Source: JBDRFZ01 sp043818395 (GTDB lineage: Bacteria; Patescibacteriota; Patescibacteriia; 2-12-FULL-60-25). From it: a stretch of 7,582 bases of DNA. Below are positions 1 through 5,413 of this stretch, piece after piece. A model generated the notes under the pieces. The model was not told where the DNA came from. It saw only the letters and a program-made list of their open reading frames with translations, and did no database searches. Numbering within the stretch: the stretch's first letter is position 1; each line of letters begins with the position of its first letter. The position numbers and the translations under genes are program-made. The stretch lies in contig JBDRFZ010000027.1 in assembly GCA_043818395.1 (NCBI GenBank), positions 1-7,582 of the forward strand. Direction: 5' to 3'.

Positions 1-31
1 GTCACTACAAAAGAGGGGTGACTGAATCGTA

Positions 32-86
32 GCCGGCGATTTCACTGTTCAAAGACAGGTAGAAGTCGCCGGTCATTTTTATTTTA
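32..86 (+). terminator. Rho-independent terminator of an upstream gene
   Basis: The arms 32-43 and 62-73 pair almost perfectly (core CCGGCGA at 33-39 with TCGCCGG at 66-72, plus TTC/GAA and two G-T wobbles). A small inner stem CTGT/ACAG lies at 45-48/55-58. The hairpin is followed by a T-rich tail at 75-86. This is the form of an intrinsic terminator reading rightwards. It must end a gene lying mostly before the window, so pepA probably starts a new transcription unit. Confidence 0.75.
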
Positions 87-127
87 AGCTTGTTTTAACT
101 CGTATTTTTTTGTAAGGTTCATATAAT

Positions 128-1645
128 ATGAATCTCGAAATCATCCAAGGCGACATCTTAGATAAATACTGCGATTTGTTGGTGGTGAATTTATTCGAAG
201 GCGTGGCGCGTCCCGGTGGTGCGACCGGAGTTGTTGATAAGGCGCTCTCCGGTGAAATTTCCAAATACATCAGTCGGAAAAAGTTTGAAGGCAAACTTGG
301 TGAGTGGCTGGTTATTCCGTCAAACGGAAAAATTAAAGCGCAGAGCGTTGCGGTTATGGGTTTAGGCAAGCGCGAGAACTTTGATGTTGATTCGGTTCGT
401 AAACTTGGCGGTTTCATGATCAAGCTGGCTAAGAGCGAAAAAGTTTCGACTCTGTCTACGATCTTGCATGGAGTTGGTATCGGCCGCCTGGATGCACGCG
501 AAGGAGCGCAGGCTCTTACCGAGGGGCTTTTTCTCGGATCGTATCATTTTAAGGCATATAAGGGCGCACAACATAAAAAGAAGAAACAGGAACTAGAGAT
601 CAAGTCCGTGACGGTCATGGAACTGGATTCAAGGCTCTGTAAAGCCGGGCAGGAAGGTCTGAATAGGGGAAAGCTGATGGCCGAAGCCACGTCTCTGGCT
701 CGCGATCTGGTAAACACGCCATCGTCAGACATGACACCGGCGCGTTTGGCTGCCGAAGCCCAGAAATTAGCGGTACGAGGGTCGGGAATTACTTGTAAGA
801 TTTTTGATCATAAGGCTATGGAGCGTATAGGTATGCGGGCGGCTCTCGCAGTCGGCCGCGGTTCGCTTCATGCTCCGGTTGGCGTTCATCTTATCTATCG
901 CCCGGCGGTTTCTAAAAAAACCGTTGCCGTCGTGGGCAAAGCCGTGTCTTTTGATTCCGGCGGTTTGTCTCTCAAGCCCTCGGAACACATGACCACTATG
1001 AAGATCGATATGGCCGGTGCAGCTTCGGTTATCGGACTCTTTAAAGCGCTTTCAGAATTAAAACCAAAAATTACGGTCCATGGTATTTTCTTGGCGGTCG
1101 AAAATATGCCAAGCGGTTCTGCTTATCGCCCTGGAGACGTGGTTGCTGCCATGGACGGTACGACTATCGAAGTTTTGAATACTGATGCCGAAGGGCGCGT
1201 GACTTTAGCTGATGCCTTGTGTTACGCCAAAAAACAAAAACCGGATATGATCATTGATTTAGCGACCCTGACAGGCGCTTGCGTGGTTGCTTTGGGCGAG
1301 GAAATTGCCGGGCTTATGACTGATCAAGAATCTATTTCGGAAAAATTGTTAACCGCGTCAAAAGAAAGCGGTGAGCCTCTCTGGCGTTTGCCGCTTTTCG
1401 CTTCTTACCAAAAGCAAGTCGAATCTAAGATTGCGGATATTAAAAATGTGGGAGGCGGCTCCGGCGGCGGGACTATCACGGCTGCGCTTTTTCTTAAGAC
1501 TTTCGTCGGCGATACGCCCTGGGCGCATATCGATATCGCCGGGCCTTCATATACGGAAAAAGAAACGCGACCTGACCAAGCTTATGGCGCAAGCGGTTAT
1601 GGCGTGCGTTTGATATCGCAGTTTTTAGCGAGCTTGGTTAAATAA
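128..1645 (+). CDS. pepA: Leucyl aminopeptidase, peptidase family M17 (PepA)
   Basis: 505 aa, the usual length for the family (E. coli PepA is 503). It is a cytosolic two-metal (Zn/Mn) hexameric exopeptidase that removes N-terminal residues, leucine preferentially, in peptide turnover. Residues 1-165 form the divergent N-terminal macro-like domain. The catalytic domain runs from about 185 to 500. The expected metal ligands are present: K271, D276, D294, D353 and E355. So are the catalytic K283 and R357. The signature NTDAEGR is at 351-357. Each of these lies exactly one position after its E. coli counterpart, which supports both the assignment and the start codon. The C-terminus keeps WAHIDIAGP and the GASGYGVR glycine-rich end. 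Only a weak SD (TAAGG, 10 nt upstream) precedes the ATG. Some family members also bind DNA, but nothing here shows that. Confidence 0.96.
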   Translation: MNLEIIQGDILDKYCDLLVVNLFEGVARPGGATGVVDKALSGEISKYISRKKFEGKLGEWLVIPSNGKIKAQSVAVMGLGKRENFDVDSVRKLGGFMIKLAKSEKVSTLSTILHGVGIGRLDAREGAQALTEGLFLGSYHFKAYKGAQHKKKKQELEIKSVTVMELDSRLCKAGQEGLNRGKLMAEATSLARDLVNTPSSDMTPARLAAEAQKLAVRGSGITCKIFDHKAMERIGMRAALAVGRGSLHAPVGVHLIYRPAVSKKTVAVVGKAVSFDSGGLSLKPSEHMTTMKIDMAGAASVIGLFKALSELKPKITVHGIFLAVENMPSGSAYRPGDVVAAMDGTTIEVLNTDAEGRVTLADALCYAKKQKPDMIIDLATLTGACVVALGEEIAGLMTDQESISEKLLTASKESGEPLWRLPLFASYQKQVESKIADIKNVGGGSGGGTITAALFLKTFVGDTPWAHIDIAGPSYTEKETRPDQAYGASGYGVRLISQFLASLVK

Positions 1646-1670
1646 GTTTTTAAGTTGATTGCGTTACTTT

Positions 1671-1699
1671 GTTACAGTATTTGATTTTTATTGTATTAT
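1671..1699 (+). promoter_or_regulatory. Candidate sigma70-type promoter for the L,D-transpeptidase gene
   Basis: GTTACA at 1671-1676 (4/6 match to the -35 consensus) is separated by 17 bp from TATTAT at 1694-1699 (5/6 match to -10). Transcription would begin near 1706, giving a leader of about 95 nt that contains the hairpin at 1724-1743. The surrounding DNA is AT-rich, so chance matches are possible. Confidence 0.4.
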
Positions 1700-1723
1700 T
1701 AGTATTGAAAAATTCAAATCGTC

Positions 1724-1743
1724 ATTCCCGTGAAAACGGGAAT
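1724..1743. repeat. REP-like hairpin with GAAA tetraloop
   Basis: ATTCCCGTGAAAACGGGAAT is a perfect 8-bp inverted repeat closing a GAAA loop. It sits in the context GTC...CTAG, between pepA and the next gene. The pattern ATTCCC-N8-GGGAAT is the same as that of the neisserial dRS3 repeat, and similar GTCATTCCCG...CGGGAAT elements are common in unrelated bacteria. No T run follows, so it is a poor terminator. A smaller stem TTGAA-AAA-TTCAA lies just upstream at 1705-1717. There is only one copy in this window, so repeat status is inferred from known elements. Confidence 0.6.
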
Positions 1744-1801
1744 CTAGTATATTAAAGACAATCCAATATGGCAGGCATGGTTTCGTAAAGTCAAGAAATT
1801 T

Positions 1802-3268
1802 ATGATTATCAACGCAAAGTTTATGTCCTGGAAAAGAAATATCGGTTTATTGATTTTTGTAAATATCAGCTTTTGGTTTTTTTCTGTTTCTCCGGTTCAT
1901 GCCATCAGCTATTATCGTACGCCGCCGGTTTTACCTGAGAATGCCAGAACAGCCGAAGTGTCAATCTGGAAAGACGGTTTTAAAGATAGGGTGAAATGGA
2001 TGACTTTCGAGAAAAATTTTGTTCAGGGTGCGGATTTGGCAAGCGGTGATGTGGATGGCGATGGTAAGGATGAGATGATCGTCGGATCAGGGCCTGGCCG
2101 TTCTCCGGAAGTTAGGATTTATTCGGCGGTGGGTATTAAAAAAACACAATTTAATGTATTTATTCCTTCTTTCAAAGGCGGAGTTCGCGTGGCAGTTGGC
2201 GATATAAATGGTGACGGTATTTCTGAAATTGTTGTTGCACCCGGTGAAGGTTTTGAACCCCTTATATATCTTTATGGTGGAGATGGAAAACGAATAAAAA
2301 AAGATGGAGTATATGCTTACAATAAAGAGTTTAAAGGCGGCGTACACGTTGTTGCGGCAGATATAAATAGGGATGACAAGGCGGAAATAATCACTTCTCC
2401 CGGACCCGGCGGCGGGCCGCATGTCAGAATCTTTGACGGTGATCTGCAGAATTTAGGTTTTGATTTTTTCCCGCTCGATGCGAATATGCGGGACGGCTTA
2501 TCCATTACCGCATTAAAAACTCCGGCTGGCACATTGCTGGCCGTAGCCCCCGAAAGTTGGTCTGCACCGAACGTACGATTGTATTCATTTTTTGGCCGGC
2601 CGGGTTATTTATGGGATATCGCCGCATTTCCTATTGATGCTAAAAACGGTTTAGTACTTTCGGCGTTTGACGAGGACGGTGACGGATATGATGAGCTGGT
2701 TGCCGCTCCGAATGGAGGTACCGTTCCCGAAGTCAGGATATTCGATTGGTTTGGGCAAATGCGGGGACGTTATATGTTGCATGATCCTAATTATCGAGGC
2801 GCTTTGTCTTTTACCGAACTCGATGCTGACGGCGATGGCCGTATGGAATTAGCCACCGTGGCCGCGGTGCCGGTCGTAGTCGGACCACTTGAAAAAGAAA
2901 AATTTATCGATGTCAGTATCAAAGAACAGAGATTGTATGCATATGAGCATGGTCGACTCGTTAATAATTTTTTAATTTCATCAGGTACCTATAAATATCC
3001 AACACCCCTTGTCGAAACTCGGGTAAAGGAAAAAATTCCATTAAAAGGTTATAAGTGGACTTACGGCGTCGATCATCCGGACAATTACGATTTAAAAAAT
3101 GTAAAAAATAATTTACGTATATTCGGTTCGATTTATATCCATTACGCATATTGGCACCGCAATTTCGGTCACCGAATGAGTCATGGCTGCATAAACGTAG
3201 GCCTCGAAGATTCGACCTGGATCTATAATTGGGCCGATGTGGGTACAGATGTACGAACAAGGCTTTAG
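1802..3268 (+). CDS. Secreted FG-GAP/VCBS repeat protein with C-terminal L,D-transpeptidase (YkuD) domain
   Basis: 488 aa. An N-terminal signal peptide (basic WKR, then a hydrophobic stretch to about residue 34, likely cleaved after PVHA) sends it out of the cytoplasm. Residues about 76-355 contain six FG-GAP/VCBS-type repeats. Five carry Ca-binding-like loops (DVDGDGKDE at 83, DINGDGISE at 134, DINRDDKAE at 187, DEDGDGYDE at 290, DADGDGRME at 341). The fourth blade (about 231-265) has lost the acidic loop. Residues 366-488 are a YkuD domain, with the catalytic histidine H447 followed by SHGCINV at 460-466, where C463 is the nucleophile. YkuD enzymes form 3-3 crosslinks in peptidoglycan or attach proteins to it. 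The propeller probably binds a partner or places the enzyme on the wall; this is inference. The start may instead be Met8 at 1823, which leaves a more typical signal peptide. Neither start has a clear SD. The gene has its own candidate promoter and is followed at once by the tRNA promoter. Confidence 0.9.
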   Translation: MIINAKFMSWKRNIGLLIFVNISFWFFSVSPVHAISYYRTPPVLPENARTAEVSIWKDGFKDRVKWMTFEKNFVQGADLASGDVDGDGKDEMIVGSGPGRSPEVRIYSAVGIKKTQFNVFIPSFKGGVRVAVGDINGDGISEIVVAPGEGFEPLIYLYGGDGKRIKKDGVYAYNKEFKGGVHVVAADINRDDKAEIITSPGPGGGPHVRIFDGDLQNLGFDFFPLDANMRDGLSITALKTPAGTLLAVAPESWSAPNVRLYSFFGRPGYLWDIAAFPIDAKNGLVLSAFDEDGDGYDELVAAPNGGTVPEVRIFDWFGQMRGRYMLHDPNYRGALSFTELDADGDGRMELATVAAVPVVVGPLEKEKFIDVSIKEQRLYAYEHGRLVNNFLISSGTYKYPTPLVETRVKEKIPLKGYKWTYGVDHPDNYDLKNVKNNLRIFGSIYIHYAYWHRNFGHRMSHGCINVGLEDSTWIYNWADVGTDVRTRL

Positions 3269-3280
3269 ATGATAAATTGG

Positions 3281-3309
3281 TTGACTTTTTTTCATACACT
3301 GTATATGAT
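3281..3309 (+). promoter_or_regulatory. Strong sigma70-type promoter for tRNA-Thr and rpmG
   Basis: TTGACT at 3281-3286 (5/6) and TATGAT at 3304-3309 (5/6) are separated by the ideal 17 bp. Transcription would start near 3316, about 60 nt before the mature tRNA. The promoter begins 12 bp after the stop codon of the preceding gene and is the best promoter match on the plus strand of the window. Confidence 0.75.
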
Positions 3310-3377
3310 TCTGCTGCTTTGAGGTCTTTATTATTAGCTAAATTTAAATTAAATCCACGCTAGCGGAGCTTCCTCAT

Positions 3378-3452
3378 GCCGACGTAGCTCAGCGGTAGAG
3401 CAGCGGTTTTGTAAACCGTTGGTCGCCGGTTCAATCCCGGCCGTCGGCTCCA
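3378..3452 (+). tRNA. trnT: tRNA-Thr (anticodon UGU), CCA encoded
   Basis: A complete cloverleaf is visible. The acceptor stem GCCGACG (3378-3384) pairs with CGTCGGC (3442-3448). The D arm is GCTC/GAGC. The anticodon stem GCGGT/ACCGT encloses loop TTTGTAA with anticodon TGT at 3410-3412, reading ACA threonine codons. The T arm is GCCGG-TTCAATC-CCGGC. The discriminator base is T3449 and the 3' CCA is encoded (3450-3452). The length of 75 nt is normal. The discriminator is U rather than the A of E. coli and Bacillus tRNA-Thr, a variation also known in other lineages. Confidence 0.97.
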
Positions 3453-3461
3453 TAATCAAAT

Positions 3462-3614
3462 ATGTCACAAGAAACGTTAATTAAAATGGAATGTACGGAG
3501 TGCAAAAGGCTCAACTACCATTCCACTAAAAAGAAGACCATTAAAACGCGGCTTGAATTGAAGAAGTTTTGCAAAAACTGCAAAAAGCATCAGTCGCACA
3601 AAGAAACAAAATAA
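3462..3614 (+). CDS. rpmG: 50S ribosomal protein L33 (bL33), zinc-binding form
   Basis: 50 aa, beginning MSQETLIKMECTEC and ending KKHQSHKETK. It is a small basic protein of the large ribosomal subunit. Two CxxC pairs (C11/C14 in CTEC and C37/C40 in CKNC) mark the zinc-binding C+ form. The conserved NYHSTKKK and RLELKKFC stretches match the family closely. The length is standard (49-55 aa). The start codon lies only 9 nt after the encoded CCA of tRNA-Thr, and no SD is visible, so it is presumably expressed from the tRNA transcript after processing. An internal Met9 is possible but would shorten the conserved N-terminus. Confidence 0.95.
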   Translation: MSQETLIKMECTECKRLNYHSTKKKTIKTRLELKKFCKNCKKHQSHKETK

Positions 3615-3631
3615 TATTAATGGCCAGTAGT

Positions 3632-3660
3632 ATAAAAGATCTTGAAAAAAGATCTTTTAT
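3632..3660. terminator. Terminator hairpin after rpmG
   Basis: A perfect 12-bp inverted repeat (ATAAAAGATCTT at 3632-3643 with AAGATCTTTTAT at 3649-3660) encloses a 5-nt loop GAAAA, 17 nt after the rpmG stop. The 3' arm itself provides the TTTT tract. The stem has only two G-C pairs, so termination may be leaky. Its symmetry would let it act in both directions. Confidence 0.6.
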
Positions 3661-3693
3661 TGTAGGTGAGTTCCATATTTGCCCGCAATCCGC

Positions 3694-3699
3694 TAAACT
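3694..3699 (+). promoter_or_regulatory. Possible -10 element of a leaderless promoter
   Basis: TAAACT (4/6 match) ends 6 nt before the ATG at 3706, so a transcript from it would start at or next to the start codon. No SD precedes that ATG, and a new promoter is expected after the terminator at 3632-3660. There is no convincing -35 element (TTCCAT at the 17-bp position), so the call is weak. Confidence 0.25.
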
Positions 3700-3705
3700 T
3701 ATCTC

Positions 3706-4044
3706 ATGAAATTTTTTACGCCGCCACCGCTTAAACCAAAGCCCATTAGAACATGTAAAAAAAGGGGGGAGGGTCTATGGAAAAGAAACCCGGTGGTTTT
3801 TATCAGGATCGTATCAGCTTTTAGTTTTGGTGTGATTTTTTTTATCATTGGCCTCGTAGTGGTAGTATTGCTTTGGCGGATTTTTGTGAATTTAGGTCAG
3901 CCGGAATTACTTGTAGCGTTAATTTTAACCTTCTTTTTTATACTTGGTTTTATCTTTGGAACATATTCAAGTCGTTTGGTGATTTATGACCTGAAAAAGA
4001 GGAGGGATGTGCAAAATCCAAATATTGAAATACATGAAAAATAA
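3706..4044 (+). CDS. Small two-TM membrane protein of unknown function
   Basis: 112 aa, family not recognised. The N-terminus is proline- and lysine-rich (PPPLKPKPIR, then KKR and WKR, residues 6-27). A long hydrophobic helix spans about 31-58 and a second spans about 67-87. The C-terminal tail after the second helix is charged (DLKKRRDVQNPNIEIHEK). With basic segments on both ends, both termini are predicted to be cytoplasmic. The stretch between the helices is short (NLGQPE). It is the first gene of a run of four closely spaced genes and overlaps the next one by 11 nt or more, so it is probably co-translated with the HD hydrolase. It is not SecE, despite standing downstream of rpmG: SecE has a single TM helix in its core and a different conserved motif. 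Confidence 0.75.
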   Translation: MKFFTPPPLKPKPIRTCKKRGEGLWKRNPVVFIRIVSAFSFGVIFFIIGLVVVVLLWRIFVNLGQPELLVALILTFFFILGFIFGTYSSRLVIYDLKKRRDVQNPNIEIHEK

Positions 4045-4591
4045 ATTTGTTTATCCGTCACTTATAATTAAAGCGCTGGAAGCCGCATCTCGCTGGCATG
4101 AAGGTCAATGGCGCAAGGATCCGAAGAAAAAAATCCCATACATTTCGCATCCCGTGAGCGTAGGTTTTTTATTACAAATAGCAGGTTATGATGAGGAGGT
4201 CGTGGCGGCGGGTATCTTGCATGATGTTATTGAGGATTGTGGCATTAAAGAAAATAGCTTGGCTAAAGAATTCACTCCGCGAGTTGCGCAAATCGTTCGA
4301 GATGTAAGTGAACCAAAAAAGTATTCATGGAATAAGAGAAAAGAAATTTATCGTGAGCACTTAAGAGTATCTTCAACGGATGCATTAGCTGTCGCTTGCG
4401 CCGATCATATCCATAATTTAAAGTGCATATTAAATTCCTCTAAAACAAATAAAGGTATTTGGAAGATGTTTCATGCCACTAAACAGGAAAAGATGTATCA
4501 TGAAATCGAGGTTTTAAAAATTATAGCCAAGCGTATAAAGACGCCGCTCGTCAAAGAATATGCAGAAATTATTTCTAAACTTAAAAAATAA
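4034..4591 (+). CDS. HD-domain hydrolase, likely small alarmone ((p)ppGpp) hydrolase
   Basis: 185 aa from ATG 4034. It resembles the N-terminal HD domain of RelA/SpoT and the stand-alone Mesh1-type hydrolases, which remove the 3'-pyrophosphate from (p)ppGpp or, in animal Mesh1, also act on NADPH. Visible motifs are HEGQWRKDP (from 22), PYISHP with H39, LHDVIED (H63 D64 and catalytic-type E67 D68), and ADHIHNL (D124, N128). These are the metal and catalytic positions of SpoT-HD. There is no synthetase, TGS or ACT domain, and the length matches single-domain hydrolases (about 180 aa). The start is uncertain. ATG 4007 is in frame, but AGGAGG (4000-4005) touches it too closely, and ATG 4034 lies 28 nt from that SD. 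The chosen start fits homologue length and overlaps the upstream gene by 11 nt. The substrate is inferred from family only. Confidence 0.88.
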   Translation: MKNKFVYPSLIIKALEAASRWHEGQWRKDPKKKIPYISHPVSVGFLLQIAGYDEEVVAAGILHDVIEDCGIKENSLAKEFTPRVAQIVRDVSEPKKYSWNKRKEIYREHLRVSSTDALAVACADHIHNLKCILNSSKTNKGIWKMFHATKQEKMYHEIEVLKIIAKRIKTPLVKEYAEIISKLKK

Positions 4592-4595
4592 ATCC

Positions 4596-5405
4596 ATGAA
4601 AGGTTCGGTATTTATTTTTTTAATGGTTTTAACCTCTTTCTGCCAGGTTTTATTTGCTCATGAGGTACGTGCTGAATCTCTAACGGACTGTTCGCACTTA
4701 GATGATGTGAAGGGGGATGTTTCAATAAACACAACCACTAGCACCGTAAAAACCGTCTCACCTGGTAGGGCTGATATGGTTTCGGCTGATTTGAAATTAA
4801 CAGATGGCTTGTGGCAATTTAGTTTAACGAACGCCGAGCCTATTACTGCGGAAATGGGTGAGAATTTCAGCATCCTTCTTTTATTGGATACGAATAATTC
4901 ATCGGAAGATAATTATTGGGATGATAACGATCGCCGCGCCGGTGGTGATACTTATTATCTTATGTATTTTACGAATACCACGACTCGTCTTTGGAACATA
5001 CATAAATATCGTTTTAACGTTGCCGATGATAAATGGCACCAGTATTTAACTTCGTCCACCATGGATATTGCGGATCGGACGCTAACGGTAAAAATACCGG
5101 TTGCCGAATTGCCGGCAACGGCTGGGAAAACTTGGCGGGTTTTAACGGCTGTTGGCAAGCAGAATTGGGTCTCGCGCGACGATCTGCCTGATAAGCGGGA
5201 TGATGCTAATTCATGCGGATTTATGTCCATACCGCCTAAGCCCGGGGATAGTAGTGTACCGATGACAAAAGCGCCGACCTCGACCGCTCACGGGTTTTGG
5301 AATTCTTCCTGGGGCGATGCTTTAACGGTAGCTATAACGATCGCGCTTCTTATTTCCGTTTTTGGTATGTCTGTCTGGAATTCGCGGCTGGAATCAGAAG
5401 AATAG
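4596..5405 (+). CDS. Exported beta-sandwich (DOMON/CBM9-like) protein with C-terminal TM anchor
   Basis: 269 aa. A signal peptide covers residues 1-26 (MKGS, a hydrophobic core, likely cleavage after HEVRA). Residues about 55-210 look like an all-beta domain. The pattern ADMVSADLKLTDGLWQFSL, ILLLLDTNN (93-101), GGDTYYLMYF, a Trp-rich strand and VKIPVAELP recalls DOMON/CBM9-type sugar- or heme-binding folds; this is a fold-level guess, not a recognised family. A proline/serine-rich linker (about 212-232) leads to one TM helix (about 241-260) and a short tail RLESEE. The domain should therefore sit outside the membrane. Two cysteines (C32, C207) in the mature part flank the domain and could form a disulfide. 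The ATG at 4596 is 4 nt after the preceding stop; an upstream in-frame ATG at 4560 would spoil the signal peptide. No SD is visible, so translational coupling is likely. Confidence 0.82.
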   Translation: MKGSVFIFLMVLTSFCQVLFAHEVRAESLTDCSHLDDVKGDVSINTTTSTVKTVSPGRADMVSADLKLTDGLWQFSLTNAEPITAEMGENFSILLLLDTNNSSEDNYWDDNDRRAGGDTYYLMYFTNTTTRLWNIHKYRFNVADDKWHQYLTSSTMDIADRTLTVKIPVAELPATAGKTWRVLTAVGKQNWVSRDDLPDKRDDANSCGFMSIPPKPGDSSVPMTKAPTSTAHGFWNSSWGDALTVAITIALLISVFGMSVWNSRLESEE

Positions 5406-5413
5406 ACCGTTGT

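Noticed and set aside
3..32. Open frame HYKRGVTES ending at TAG 30-32, a possible C-terminus of an upstream gene
   Set aside because: Nine codons with no recognisable motif; other frames also close within 32 nt, so the frame cannot be decided.
1371..1613. 80-codon frame inside pepA
   Set aside because: It lies fully within the conserved catalytic region of pepA in another frame, with no SD and no recognisable domain.
2087..2532. Antisense frames within the propeller gene
   Set aside because: They mirror the repeated glycine/aspartate codons of the FG-GAP repeats; no start signal or domain supports them.
3632..3660. Attachment site or recombination site (AAGATCTT core repeated)
   Set aside because: The symmetric arms and position after rpmG are explained by a terminator; no integrase is nearby.
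4007..4033. ATG 4007 as start of the HD hydrolase
   Set aside because: AGGAGG ends one base before it, too close for normal SD use, and the extra nine residues do not resemble homologues. It remains a possible alternative.
5297..5413. Upstream extension of the nuclease reading frame
   Set aside because: It overlaps the end of the preceding gene by over 100 nt and lacks similarity to the family; the MNKIYFTASDIF start fits the nuclease domain.
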